Below are positions 42,480 through 52,366 of a stretch of 64,000 nt of DNA, in pieces. Under the pieces are notes generated by a model, which searched no databases, was not told the DNA's origin, and saw nothing but the letters and a program-made list of their open reading frames with translations. Source of the DNA: Vibrio rhizosphaerae (GTDB taxonomy: Bacteria; Pseudomonadota; Gammaproteobacteria; Enterobacterales; Vibrionaceae). How positions within the stretch are numbered: the stretch's first letter is position 1; every line of letters begins with the position of its first letter. The position numbers were made by a program, and so were the translations under genes. The stretch covers positions 868,001 to 932,000 of the forward strand of contig NZ_AP024904.1 of assembly GCF_024347095.1 (NCBI RefSeq). The letters are read 5' to 3'.

Positions 42480-43832
42480 TTATTTATATGAGCGTCCGAC
42501 ACCTGAGTTTTGTGCAAACATCCAGCGAAACTGAGGCATATAATCTAAGTTCTCTCTGACCGTTTCTTTCAGCGCGTCGTCTAAGACAGTGCCGGTCATC
42601 ACGATAGGATTTAATATTAATCCCCGCTTCGCTGCGACTAAATCACCTTCCACTGCGGCTTCAACCGTGAGCGTTTCATATTCTTTCATCAGTTGAATCA
42701 GGCGCAAGGTATCATCCGGAAATGGTTCCACATTCAGAGGGAGCGGACCACTTTTGGTAATGAGTGAACTAACTTCGACCACGCAATCATCCGGTAAACC
42801 ACTAATCGCACCATGATTACGTGTATTAACATGCATCACCGTACGCTTGTCATTATAAATTGAGGCCATCAGCTCACAGGCGGCTTCTGAATAATATTGA
42901 CCGCCACGTTTTTCTAATTCTTTTGGTTTTTCTGCCAGATCAGGATTTTTATAAATATCAAACAAACGCTGTTCCATTGCTTTGACCACTTCACCGCGAG
43001 TCCCCTCACCATCAGCCTCTGCCTGCTCTTGCTTCATGATGTCATCACTGGTGTAGTAATAGCGTAAATAGGCACAAGGTATCATCCCCATCTCTCGTAG
43101 CAGATCTTTAGGCCAGTCAAACGGAGGGATATTGGCAGGAACTAATGGATCATGCCCGTTTAAGATTTCATTCATGACCAGATTTAACTTGTCTGTCCCT
43201 TCATGCAATATTTTGCGGGCCCAAATCATATGATTGAGACCGGCAACTTGCATAATGAACTCACCTTCATCAGCACCAATAATTTGGGCGATACCTTTTT
43301 CCATAATCACCGGGACGTTACATAAGCCAATGGCTTTAATTTGGGTATATTTCAATACCGCTTCGGTGACCATGCCGGATGGATTCGTAAAATTCAGTAA
43401 CCAGGCATCGGGGCAAAGTTCTTCCATGTCTTGGCAGATGTCTAAAGTCATGGGAATGGTTCGGCAGGCATTGGCAAAACCACCCAGTCCATTGGTTTCT
43501 TGGCCAATCATGCCATATTTCAACGCAATTCGTTCATCCCGAATTCGGCCCTCAAGACAACCGGCTCGGAACTGCGAACACACAAAATCGGCATGTTCTA
43601 ATGCCAAACGACGATCAAGCGTAACGTGCACATCGATGTTCAGTCCTTTATTTTTGATCATGCGTTGAGCGAGCCCGGAAATAATATTCACTTTGTCTTT
43701 TCCTGCTTCGATGTCAACGAGCCAAAGTTCAGTCACTGGCAATTCATGGTATCGGTTAATCAGGCCTTCAATTAATTCCGGGGTATAGCTGGAGCCTCCC
43801 CCAATCACGACAACTTTTAATTTTTGATTCAT
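42480..43832 (-). CDS. GH4 6-phospho-glycosidase (ChbF/LicH-like)
   Basis: NAD+- and Mn2+-dependent GH4 enzyme of 450 residues. The dinucleotide site is VVVIGGGSSYTPELIEGL; the metal ligands are in GLCNVPV (Cys) and NHMIW (His). It resembles ChbF/LicH, which hydrolyse 6-phospho-beta-glucosides or chitobiose-6-phosphate imported by a PTS, but no PTS gene is found nearby. ATG 43832 is chosen over the longer frame because it starts at the conserved KLKVVVIGGG. The divergent LysR gene starts 121 bases away and probably controls it. Confidence 0.9.
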   Translation of the reverse strand: MNQKLKVVVIGGGSSYTPELIEGLINRYHELPVTELWLVDIEAGKDKVNIISGLAQRMIKNKGLNIDVHVTLDRRLALEHADFVCSQFRAGCLEGRIRDERIALKYGMIGQETNGLGGFANACRTIPMTLDICQDMEELCPDAWLLNFTNPSGMVTEAVLKYTQIKAIGLCNVPVIMEKGIAQIIGADEGEFIMQVAGLNHMIWARKILHEGTDKLNLVMNEILNGHDPLVPANIPPFDWPKDLLREMGMIPCAYLRYYYTSDDIMKQEQAEADGEGTRGEVVKAMEQRLFDIYKNPDLAEKPKELEKRGGQYYSEAACELMASIYNDKRTVMHVNTRNHGAISGLPDDCVVEVSSLITKSGPLPLNVEPFPDDTLRLIQLMKEYETLTVEAAVEGDLVAAKRGLILNPIVMTGTVLDDALKETVRENLDYMPQFRWMFAQNSGVGRSYK

Positions 43833-43952
43833 TTTGCAATACTCTCTCGTGTGTCCTGCTTGCGCCCATTGCACCTGACAACCCCGACCGCGACAAACGA
43901 AATCGTGATACTTATGAATTAATATTTCTAATGCATAGGATGATTTATACAC

Positions 43953-44873
43953 ATGGCAGATAAGCAGAATATCTTAGCAAACCTTTACACGTTCAGTGTT
44001 GTCGCAAAGTTCTTAAGTTTTACACTCGCGGCTGAAGAATTGTGCCTGACTCAGGGAGCCGTCAGCCAAAGAATTAAAAAGCTTGAAGCAGATCTCGGTT
44101 TCAAGCTTTTTATCCGTCTGACAAGAAAACTTGAACTGACTGAAGATGGTCACAGAATGCTCAGAACACTCAGCCAATCCCTGTCAAATATCTTCACTGA
44201 AGTGGACGATATTCGCTTCAATGAATTAAGAGGAGAATTGTATATCGGGATCGCACCGACCTTTGCCCACTTGTGGTTAGTCCCTAAAATGGCCGAATTT
44301 CAACGTTTGTATCCCTACTTGGATGTCAAAATGCGGGTCAAAGCAAGCAAACTGGATTTTCATAATCAACCGGTTGATATCGCGATTTACTACGGCAATG
44401 AAACCCATCCCGATTTTTATCATATTCGCCTGTTTGATGAATACTTAATGCCTGTATGTACACCTGAATATGCACAACGCTTCAATTTATACCAAAGTGA
44501 ATCGCGTCTAAAAGAAGCCACTTTTTTGCATTGTACCGAGTCGCTGGAATTTTTATCGCCGTTGAGTGAATGGCAGCATTGGTTAAATGCGACGGGGAGA
44601 AGTACCGATATTTTAAAACATAAATATGTATTTAATCATGAAGAACTTACGATGGTTGCCGCACAAAATTCAATGGGAATCGCCTTAGGTCGCTATCACA
44701 CCATTCAATCGTATCTTGAAAGTGGTGCACTGGTTTCTCTCTTTGAACGGATTCCATCCGGATACGGCTATGATTTAATTTGTCCGAAAGGACATGAAAC
44801 ACGCCCTAAATTACAGGCATTCTTAAACTGGATTGAAAAATATATTGAAAGTTACCGCACTGATAACCATTGA
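43953..44873 (+). CDS. LysR-family regulator, divergent from the GH4 gene
   Basis: Regulator of 306 residues with an N-terminal winged helix (FSVVAKFLSFTLAAEELCLTQGAVSQRIKKLE, about residues 12-45) and a C-terminal effector domain of the DsdC/GcvA type (LYIGIAPTFAHLWLVPKMAEFQ). The 120-base divergent spacer to the GH4 gene is typical for a LysR target promoter. The effector is unknown; a phosphorylated disaccharide or its product is a guess. Confidence 0.9.
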   Translation: MADKQNILANLYTFSVVAKFLSFTLAAEELCLTQGAVSQRIKKLEADLGFKLFIRLTRKLELTEDGHRMLRTLSQSLSNIFTEVDDIRFNELRGELYIGIAPTFAHLWLVPKMAEFQRLYPYLDVKMRVKASKLDFHNQPVDIAIYYGNETHPDFYHIRLFDEYLMPVCTPEYAQRFNLYQSESRLKEATFLHCTESLEFLSPLSEWQHWLNATGRSTDILKHKYVFNHEELTMVAAQNSMGIALGRYHTIQSYLESGALVSLFERIPSGYGYDLICPKGHETRPKLQAFLNWIEKYIESYRTDNH

Positions 44874-45081
44874 TATTTTTAACGATAACAATATGATTCG
44901 TCTGATTTTGTCACCGATCACAACGCCCTTACGCTTATCCGCTTGCCGGTGATCACGATTGAATCGCTCATAGCATCACATCCAAGTGCGCGTGCAAAGA
45001 ATGGTTGCATCCACATAAATATGCATACAACCATAAATTGATATGTTTATATCTAGGTGACTGTTACCAAGAGTATTTCAA

Positions 45082-47235
45082 TTACCAGGAATAATTGAAA
45101 GCGGCATTCAACGAACGGCCGGGGTTGTAGTAATTCGCAGTACCGGAACCCACCACATACTGCTTATCCGTTAAGTTATGTACATGAAATGACAATTGCG
45201 CAGATTTTGAAACACGATAAGCAAATGCAGCATCAAACAACATTGCAGCTTCGCTTTTAGCCGTATTCGCCGCATCAAAATAATAAGTGCCCACGTAACG
45301 TGTCCCTAAACCAACATCCATCGATTCAACTGGCAGCGTGTAAAAGCCCCATAAAGAAGCGCTGTGGTTGGGTACAGTCGCAAATTCATTGCCGTCCAGC
45401 ACATCTCCGTTGCGGGTGCTGCCACGCTCAACTTTAGACTTCATATAAGAATATCCACCCGTCACATTAAAATGATCGGTTATTTCGGCTTTCATTTCTA
45501 AATCAAGCCCGCGGACCCGCGTTTCACCGATGGTTTCTTTTTGAATCGAGCCATTATCCTGAACAATCGACATGGTGACGTCATTCTTTTTAAGATCGTA
45601 AATCGCAGCAGAGAACAACGCATTCATACTCAAAGGTGAAAATTTCACCCCGACTTCTAGCTGTTCTCCTCGTTCTGGTTTGACCCCAATACTGGGCGGC
45701 GCGACAGACTCAACCTGACTGATATAAGTTGACCACGCGTCACTGACTTTAAATGTAAAGGCAGCTCGCAGAGATGTTTCTGAGAAATCGTCGCTAGCAT
45801 CAACCCGGGTTTTCATGTTTCGACTGGCAAGCGCCATCGAGTCATGCCGAATGCCCAACGCAAGTATGTAACGGTCATCAAGCGCTAAATTTTGCTGTAA
45901 AAATATCGACTTGGTCGTGTGGTCTTGATCGGTTTGACTATCAACTTCACCGGTCATTGACAGGCCTGTATACACAGGGCGATTGAGATCGATAGGACTG
46001 ACCGAGACCTTATCCGTGCCATAGAGCGATGCATCTTGTGTCGAAGCATCACGGTATTCCAACCCCATTAATGTACTGCTATCGATGTGTTCAAAACTCA
46101 TATCGTACTGCACAATCGTATTGCCAATGATTTGTTTCGACTGAGTATCGGTTCCGAAATAATAACGGGAAATATCACTGCCCGTTCTTCCCTGATAATC
46201 ATACAAATACACATAACCAAAATCGTCTTCGAGTTTGCTATAGCGCAAGTTACCGCTGAGCGAGATACCATTGTCAAAGTGATGTGTCACTTGAGCGGTA
46301 ATATTGGTACGTTCAACATCGTGTTTATTGAAGTCAGGCTCCCCATAGAATGCGCTGCGGTCATACTTCCGGTCCAATGGGTAGCCTCCGCTGTTCGGAG
46401 TGCCGTCTCTGCCCAAATAGTCGACGATCAGCGTTGCGGTGGTGCGCACCGATGGCTGCCAGCTCATCCCGCCCATGACGAACTGAGAATTATCTTTTGA
46501 ATAATCGTATTCAAGATCGCTGTCTTTGATTTTAGTAGTAAACCGGTAAGCAAGCGTTTCTGACGCATTGATCGTGTCACCAAAGTCCAACCCAATCTCT
46601 TTACTATCAAATGAACCATACGATACATAAGAACGACCAAAGCGTTCAAACTTAGGTCTTTTACTGACGAAATTAACCGAGCCACCCGGATCCGCGGGCC
46701 CAAACAGCGTTGAATTCGCACCGCGAATCAATTCAACCCGCTCATACGCATAGGGATCTTCACGAACACTACGCATCGAGCCGAGTGTCATGCCATCCCG
46801 ATACGTTGTTGCCTGATAGCCTCGAATCATAAAGTAGTCATTCCGATCATCCGAACCGTAATAATCCGTCACCAAACCGGGTGAATACTGCAAAATCTCT
46901 TCGGTTGTCGTTGCGTTACGCTGATTGATCTCTTTTTCTGTAATCACCGAAACCAGAGCCGGCGTATCGAGCACACGGGTCGCCACTTTGCCACCGACCC
47001 ATAGTTCTTCAGCGACCGTGGTATCGGCATCCCCTGCGATGGGCTGCCCGTAAACCGTAATGGTGTTGACACGATGCGCCTGGTCTTGTTGAACCTGATC
47101 TTGAGCTTCTGAGCCTGTTACTTCTGAACTTGTTACTTTTGAACAAACAGCGCCTGAATAAGAAAGCGCCGGTACAAAACAGAGAAGTAAGTGCATCGCA
47201 CGATAACGCGCCTTACCACTACTAATATTTTCCAT
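45082..47235 (-). CDS. TonB-dependent siderophore receptor
   Basis: Outer-membrane receptor of 717 residues: signal region, TonB box VNTITVYG (56-63), plug domain (about 90-205, with ATTTEEILQYSPGLVTDYYG and ELIRGANSTLFGPADPGGSVNF) and a 22-stranded barrel ending FNYSW. The plug is of the FhuA/FoxA ferric-hydroxamate group, but the siderophore is not fixed by sequence. The first 50 residues include an odd repeat SSEVTGSE. A Fur-like box (47292-47310) lies in the promoter shared with the divergent LysR gene. The ABC importer encoded just beyond fits transport of the same ligand. Confidence 0.94.
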   Translation of the reverse strand: MENISSGKARYRAMHLLLCFVPALSYSGAVCSKVTSSEVTGSEAQDQVQQDQAHRVNTITVYGQPIAGDADTTVAEELWVGGKVATRVLDTPALVSVITEKEINQRNATTTEEILQYSPGLVTDYYGSDDRNDYFMIRGYQATTYRDGMTLGSMRSVREDPYAYERVELIRGANSTLFGPADPGGSVNFVSKRPKFERFGRSYVSYGSFDSKEIGLDFGDTINASETLAYRFTTKIKDSDLEYDYSKDNSQFVMGGMSWQPSVRTTATLIVDYLGRDGTPNSGGYPLDRKYDRSAFYGEPDFNKHDVERTNITAQVTHHFDNGISLSGNLRYSKLEDDFGYVYLYDYQGRTGSDISRYYFGTDTQSKQIIGNTIVQYDMSFEHIDSSTLMGLEYRDASTQDASLYGTDKVSVSPIDLNRPVYTGLSMTGEVDSQTDQDHTTKSIFLQQNLALDDRYILALGIRHDSMALASRNMKTRVDASDDFSETSLRAAFTFKVSDAWSTYISQVESVAPPSIGVKPERGEQLEVGVKFSPLSMNALFSAAIYDLKKNDVTMSIVQDNGSIQKETIGETRVRGLDLEMKAEITDHFNVTGGYSYMKSKVERGSTRNGDVLDGNEFATVPNHSASLWGFYTLPVESMDVGLGTRYVGTYYFDAANTAKSEAAMLFDAAFAYRVSKSAQLSFHVHNLTDKQYVVGSGTANYYNPGRSLNAAFNYSW

Positions 47236-47291
47236 TTTTAATCATCCCATACGACTAGTTTTTATTGTTATTTCTTACTATTGATAATGCA

Positions 47292-47310
47292 AACGATAAT
47301 GCTTATTATT
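47292..47310. promoter_or_regulatory. Fur box (receptor/LysR promoter)
   Basis: AACGATAATGCTTATTATT agrees at 15 of 19 positions with the palindrome AATGATAATAATTATCATT. A second GATAATGC lies 12 bases to the left, so an extended site is possible. Confidence 0.65.
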
Positions 47311-47367
47311 TGTAACAAATAAAATTGATATATAGTTATCAACTGATGCCGAGAGAGAAACCCCCGA

Positions 47368-48246
47368 ATGGAGCTACGTCACCTCAAATACTTTTTAGCG
47401 GTCGCTGAGACACAAAACATTCGTCTGGCTGCGCAAAAAGTCCACGTCACTCAACCGGCGATATCAAGAAAAATCAAAGAATTAGAAGCGGAATTAGGGG
47501 TGCTTCTATTCGACCGTCTGCCGAAAGGTTTGCGACTAAACCGGGCAGGAAAGATCTATCAGAAACAACTGGGATCCATCATCCGGCAAATCGACGATGC
47601 TAACGAACGTGTTCGTCAATTTACACATACCGAATATGGCTCTCTTGGTTTAGGTGCACCAGACTTCGTGCTCTGGGAAGGACAAATTAATCAGAGTATC
47701 AATCAGTTTCGCCACGATAATCATGACGTTGAGCTGGAAGTGTATTCAGATACCCCCGCGGTACTGCTGAAACGATTAGAACTCGATCAAATTGACGGTG
47801 CCTTTATTTATCATTTCTCTGAGTTGTCTTCGGAATACGCTGTCCAACCCATCGCCCAAGACAAGTTGGTACTGGCTTACCCTGCCAGTTGGAAGCAAAC
47901 TCTATCACCATCGACCTCAATTGAAGCACTGAACCGATTGCCTTCTGTCCGCTTGCCAAGAAGCGTTGATCCTGAATACTACGACTGGCAAGAAATACTG
48001 TTCAACGAAATCGGCTGGGGACCAGAAGTAACCCAATGGGCGCATGGCGAAAGCACCATGCTTGGTTTAGTGGCCGCGGGCAATGGCGTTGCGATTGTCA
48101 ATGAGCGCCACTTTACCCGGCCATCCAATATGCTGCGTTATACACCACTGGATGTTCTCCCTCACACATCCCCGTTAAGTTTTGTGTATAAAACCACCAC
48201 GGATAATCCTGCACTGATGGCGTTTTTACAGCTGTTAGCGAAATGA
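47368..48246 (+). CDS. LysR-family regulator in the siderophore locus
   Basis: Regulator of 292 residues, starting MELRHLKYFLAVAETQNIRLAAQKVHVTQPAIS with the winged helix and a C-terminal type 2 periplasmic-binding-like domain. It is divergent from the TonB receptor gene and convergent with the ABC ATPase gene. Iron uptake is more often controlled by AraC or ECF systems plus Fur, so a LysR gene here suggests an added ligand-dependent layer. It ends 33 bases before the end of the ATPase gene. Confidence 0.9.
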   Translation: MELRHLKYFLAVAETQNIRLAAQKVHVTQPAISRKIKELEAELGVLLFDRLPKGLRLNRAGKIYQKQLGSIIRQIDDANERVRQFTHTEYGSLGLGAPDFVLWEGQINQSINQFRHDNHDVELEVYSDTPAVLLKRLELDQIDGAFIYHFSELSSEYAVQPIAQDKLVLAYPASWKQTLSPSTSIEALNRLPSVRLPRSVDPEYYDWQEILFNEIGWGPEVTQWAHGESTMLGLVAAGNGVAIVNERHFTRPSNMLRYTPLDVLPHTSPLSFVYKTTTDNPALMAFLQLLAK

Positions 48247-48279
48247 GTATTGTTAGCGAACTGAGTATGAGACGACTTC

Positions 48280-49110
48280 TTACTGGTGAGCATCGCTCTG
48301 ATTCAATGACGATTTCAGCTTGTGTCGTCCTACCGGAATCATCATCGGAATGTTCGAAACCGGATCGATGATGATATGATTGTTCAAACCAAATACCGCT
48401 TGAATCGTGTCATGAGTCAGTACTTTTTCCGGCTCGCCGTGGGCGTAAATCTGACCGTTGATCATCGCGAGTAATTGGTCTGAATAGCGGGCAGCTAAGT
48501 TGAGGTCATGTAAAACCATGACGATCGTAATACCGCGCTGAAGATTCAGGTCCACCAGCAGATCCAAGACTTCAATTTGATGTGTTACATCTAGAAACGT
48601 CGTCGGTTCATCCAGCAACAGAATATCCGTTTCCTGTGCCAGCGCCATGGCGATCCAGACGCGCTGACGCTGCCCGCCAGACAGCGCATCCACTTCCCGG
48701 TAAATCAGATCAGTGAGTTTTGTCACGGCCAACGCATTGGCAATAGCGGCTTCATCTTTGTGATTCCAGCGAGACATAAAGCCATGATGCGGATGACGCC
48801 CCCGGCTGACCAGGTCCCCAACCGTAATACCTTCCGGAGCAATCGGCGACTGAGGCAGCAAACCCAGCGTCCGTGCCAAAGTCCGCGTCGGGCTGTGATG
48901 GACCGACTTGCCATCAAGCAACACGTGTCCGTGAGCCGGTGCCAGTAAACGAGACATCGTTCTTAGCAGCGTTGATTTACCACAGGCGTTCGCACCGACA
49001 ATCGACGTGATTTTTCCCGGCGTCACCTTGAGCGAGAGATCTCTGATGATCGTTTTTTCGCCATAACCGGCAGACAACTGCTCGACCACAAGTTCATGCG
49101 CTTTGGTCAC
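48280..49110 (-). CDS. Iron-siderophore ABC transporter ATPase (FecE/FepC-type)
   Basis: Nucleotide-binding subunit of 276 residues: Walker A GANACGKST (39-47), signature ALSGGQRQR (about 145), Walker B LLLDEPTTFLD. The FecE/FepC/FhuC pattern is clear. GTG start overlapping the permease stop as GTGA. It is the last of four coupled genes (binding protein, permease, permease, ATPase) for iron-siderophore import. Confidence 0.94.
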   Translation of the reverse strand: MTKAHELVVEQLSAGYGEKTIIRDLSLKVTPGKITSIVGANACGKSTLLRTMSRLLAPAHGHVLLDGKSVHHSPTRTLARTLGLLPQSPIAPEGITVGDLVSRGRHPHHGFMSRWNHKDEAAIANALAVTKLTDLIYREVDALSGGQRQRVWIAMALAQETDILLLDEPTTFLDVTHQIEVLDLLVDLNLQRGITIVMVLHDLNLAARYSDQLLAMINGQIYAHGEPEKVLTHDTIQAVFGLNNHIIIDPVSNIPMMIPVGRHKLKSSLNQSDAHQ

Positions 49111-50150
49111 AAAGATCCCCCTTTACGATTCACGCGAATAATTAAATAAATCAGGTAAGGCGCACCCAACGCTCCCGTGACCACACCGACAGGGTAACGG
49201 CTGGGAAGCAGAAATTGTCCGATGTAATCCCCCGTCAACACCAATACGGCCCCCACTAACGCAGCAGGTATGAGCAATGAGCCGTTCGCACCGACCATGC
49301 GAGCCGCGATCGGGCCGGAAAGAAATGCCACAAAAGCGATCGGGCCGGTGACAGCGGTGGCAACGGCAATCAAACCGACCGCACACACCATCACGATGAG
49401 ACGAGTCAATGTGACATTGACACCCAGAGCCGCTGCGGTATCGTCCCCCATTCGTAATGCTTCTAATGACTGGGTTTGACTCAATAGCAAACCGCCGAAG
49501 CAAACCAATGCAATCAACAGTGGCACACTTTGATCAATCTGTACCGAATTCACACTGCCCGTTAACCAACGCATCGCTTCTTGCAAGTCCCATGATGAGG
49601 CCTGTGACAACATATAGGCGATATAGCTTTCAATCATTGCGGACATGCCAATACCGACCAAAATCAACCGGGTGCCAGCGACACCATTTTTATAAGCGAG
49701 ACCATAAACTGCCAGCGCAACGGCCAAGCCAGTCAGAATAGAGAAAAGAGCAACAGCAGAGCCATCCATATGAAGCACAATAATCGCAAACACAGCCGCG
49801 GCGCTGGCTCCCGAACTGACTCCCACAATGTCAGGGCTGGCTAAAGGGTTACGCAACATCGTTTGAAATGCGACGCCGGCTAAGCCAAAACTCATGCCGA
49901 CAAGCAATGAAATTATCGCCCGGGGTAATCGCAAATATCCGACGGTAAAACTGGCTCCGGGAATATGGTCTCCCCGGAGCACCTGCCAGACAATGGCCGG
50001 AGATGTATATGACTGTCCCAATACCAGCGTGATGCACCAGACAGATACGACTAAAATCACTAAAACCATGACGATCAACGACCAGCATCGCATACGTTGT
50101 CGACGAGCCATTCTCACGCGTTGTAACAACAGTAATTCATCAGACATCAT
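49107..50150 (-). CDS. Iron-siderophore ABC permease (FecD/FepG-type)
   Basis: Permease of 347 residues in the FecCD family with about nine to ten membrane helices, the GLAGVAFQTMLRNPLASPDIVGV motif and the C-terminal GALGAPYLIYLI. ATG 50150 overlaps the stop of the upstream permease gene (ATGA); the longer GTG start at 50171 would give a 25-base overlap and is less likely. Forms a heterodimer with the FecC-type permease. Confidence 0.93.
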   Translation of the reverse strand: MMSDELLLLQRVRMARRQRMRCWSLIVMVLVILVVSVWCITLVLGQSYTSPAIVWQVLRGDHIPGASFTVGYLRLPRAIISLLVGMSFGLAGVAFQTMLRNPLASPDIVGVSSGASAAAVFAIIVLHMDGSAVALFSILTGLAVALAVYGLAYKNGVAGTRLILVGIGMSAMIESYIAYMLSQASSWDLQEAMRWLTGSVNSVQIDQSVPLLIALVCFGGLLLSQTQSLEALRMGDDTAAALGVNVTLTRLIVMVCAVGLIAVATAVTGPIAFVAFLSGPIAARMVGANGSLLIPAALVGAVLVLTGDYIGQFLLPSRYPVGVVTGALGAPYLIYLIIRVNRKGGSL

Positions 50151-51184
50151 AATTCTCTCACGCGCTGACACCGGACTATCCAGATAAAAAACGGTGCGCC
50201 AATCAATGCCGTAACCACACCGACAGATAATTCACTTGGACGAGCCAGAATTCGTCCCACAATATCTGCCAGCAAAAGCAAGCTTGCACCGCCCACGGCG
50301 GAAAATGGCAGTAACCAGCGATGATCAACTCCGACGAACAGGCGGCAGAAATGCGGTACAACCAAACCGACAAAACCAATCGGCCCGCAAATTGCGGTTG
50401 TCGCGCCACATAATAAAATCGCCCCGAGTCCTGCGGCACCGCGAGCCAGCGCCACATTCTCGCCCAGTCCTGCGGCGAGATCGTCCCCCAAAGCTAAACT
50501 GTTTAATTTTCTTGCGGTTACAACCGTAATGGCTAATCCCGCGAGTAAGAAAGGACTCACAAGAAGGATGGTCTCGAACGTGGCACCACCGACACCGCCG
50601 ATTTGCCAGGACCGGGCACCACCGGCAATATCATTACGAGGTAGCACAACCGCAATGGTGAAACAGGATAAAGCCGCCGAAGTTGCAGCGCCCGCTAATG
50701 CAAGCTTTAGTGGCGTTGCGCCGCCCCGCCCGATAGAGCCGATGGTATAAACAAATGCCGCAGTCAGTGCAGCGCCTAAAATCGCCATCCAGACGTAGGT
50801 CTGGATTTGATCCATACCAAACCAAGCCAATCCGACAACCACAAAAAATGACGCACCAATATTGACGCCGAGAATCCCGGGGTCAGCGAGCGGATTGCGT
50901 GTCACCCCCTGCATCACCGTCCCTGCCAATCCTAAAGCACCGCCGGCAATCACGGCTAATACAGTGCGCGGAATACGCATAGCCACGGCGGCTTCGCCCA
51001 CCGTCTTTAGGTTACCTTGCATTGCGCTGAAAATTTCACGCCATGACACTTCTCTTGTCCCTAACGCGACAGAACCCAGGCATAAAACAGACAAGATCAC
51101 CAGTAAACCAATGAGGGTCACCGAGCGAGAAACGACAAAACCTCGCCCTGAAAACGGATCTGGTTTAGCAACAAAGGGGCTCAT
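50147..51184 (-). CDS. Iron-siderophore ABC permease (FecC/FepD-type)
   Basis: Permease of 345 residues in the FecCD family with GALGLAGTVMQGVTRNPLADPGILG and the C-terminal GALIGAPFFIWI-type end. It overlaps the binding-protein stop by 4 bases (ATGA). Two distinct permease genes indicate a FecBCDE/FepBDGC arrangement rather than a homodimeric BtuC one. Confidence 0.93.
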   Translation of the reverse strand: MSPFVAKPDPFSGRGFVVSRSVTLIGLLVILSVLCLGSVALGTREVSWREIFSAMQGNLKTVGEAAVAMRIPRTVLAVIAGGALGLAGTVMQGVTRNPLADPGILGVNIGASFFVVVGLAWFGMDQIQTYVWMAILGAALTAAFVYTIGSIGRGGATPLKLALAGAATSAALSCFTIAVVLPRNDIAGGARSWQIGGVGGATFETILLVSPFLLAGLAITVVTARKLNSLALGDDLAAGLGENVALARGAAGLGAILLCGATTAICGPIGFVGLVVPHFCRLFVGVDHRWLLPFSAVGGASLLLLADIVGRILARPSELSVGVVTALIGAPFFIWIVRCQRVREL

Positions 51185-52182
51185 CGGGCTTTGCGCGCAG
51201 CGGCAGCCAACGCCTCAAGATAATCGTCCAGCACCCATGAAATCGATAGCGGGGTCGGATTCGCTGCGGTGGCTAGCACCCCACGCCCCAGCATCACAAC
51301 TGAGCCATGTTTAACCGCATTCATTTTGGACATCAGCGGGTTACTTGCAAGCGGTTTTAACAAGGCTTCACCACCATAAGTGACGAAGATATCGACATCA
51401 TTAAATGCGTCAATTTGTTCAATACTGGCTTCACCGGAAAACTGTCCCGAACGACTGAATTGACGAATACTTTGAGGCGAAACAAGATTCAAATCGTTAA
51501 AGAATTTCACTCGTGTATCATGTGTGGTGTAAAAGTGCACCACACTCAAATCAGTCGGATCTAAATGGGTGAGAAACATGGCAGATTTCCCTTTGAGTTC
51601 CGGATATTTTGCAGTTCGCGATGCGATATCCTGTTCAATCGTCGCAATCAGCTCCTCACCTTGCTTCGCCATCCCCATACCGGTGCTGTTGATGCGAATC
51701 ATGCTTCTCCAGTCAGTCGACCAAGGTGCATGAGGATATGCCACCACGGGGGCAATCATACTGAGTGTTTCGTAATCGGAACGGCTCAAACCAGAATACG
51801 CCGCCAGAATGACGTCCGGCTGCACCGCAGCAACAGCTTCAAAATCAATCCCATCCCCTTCATCAAACAAGGGCGGTGTTTGTGCACCCAATGCGTCCAA
51901 TCGCGCTTTGACCCAAGGCAAAACACCATCTCCGTCATCGTCACCAAATTTCGCAGCCGCAAAACCAACGGGGACAATCCCAAGCGCCAGCGGCACTTCA
52001 TGGTTTGCCCAAGCAACCGTCGCAATTCGCACCGGTTTCTGCTGAATGATAGTGGTACCAAAGGCATGCTCAATTTTGATGGGATAGGTCACGCGTTCCT
52101 CCGTGATACGATCATCTGCCCAACTAAACGCAGTCATGGAAGAAAACAGGAAAACGCTAAAAACGACTTTGAGATTCAACAT
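51181..52182 (-). CDS. Iron-siderophore periplasmic binding protein
   Basis: Binding protein of 333 residues with signal peptide (about 1-22, ending SWA) and the class III (helical-backbone) fold: VRIATVAWANHEVPLALG, AVAAVQPDVILAAYSGLS and WVLDDYLEALAAAA. It captures ferric siderophore for the FecCD-type permease. First gene of the operon; a strong Fur box lies in the divergent promoter at 52290-52308. The ligand class (hydroxamate, catecholate or citrate) is not determined. Confidence 0.92.
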   Translation of the reverse strand: MLNLKVVFSVFLFSSMTAFSWADDRITEERVTYPIKIEHAFGTTIIQQKPVRIATVAWANHEVPLALGIVPVGFAAAKFGDDDGDGVLPWVKARLDALGAQTPPLFDEGDGIDFEAVAAVQPDVILAAYSGLSRSDYETLSMIAPVVAYPHAPWSTDWRSMIRINSTGMGMAKQGEELIATIEQDIASRTAKYPELKGKSAMFLTHLDPTDLSVVHFYTTHDTRVKFFNDLNLVSPQSIRQFSRSGQFSGEASIEQIDAFNDVDIFVTYGGEALLKPLASNPLMSKMNAVKHGSVVMLGRGVLATAANPTPLSISWVLDDYLEALAAAARKAR

Positions 52183-52289
52183 ACGATTGGCTTCAATTGA
52201 TGGTTTTAAATTGATAAGAACGGCATCTCGCTGAGATGCCGTTTGACTCTGTCCTATGAGTTAGAACATGATAATGCAAACCAATTTCA

Positions 52290-52308
52290 AATAATACTAG
52301 TTATCATT
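52290..52308. promoter_or_regulatory. Fur box (siderophore ABC / PPOX divergent promoter)
   Basis: AATAATACTAGTTATCATT agrees at 16 of 19 positions with the palindrome AATGATAATAATTATCATT. It lies between the divergent binding-protein and PPOX-family genes and could control both. Confidence 0.75.
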
Positions 52309-52366
52309 TACAAATAGTTTATGACTGATAGCCAAACGTAAAGTATCAAAACAGAGAAAGTATCAA

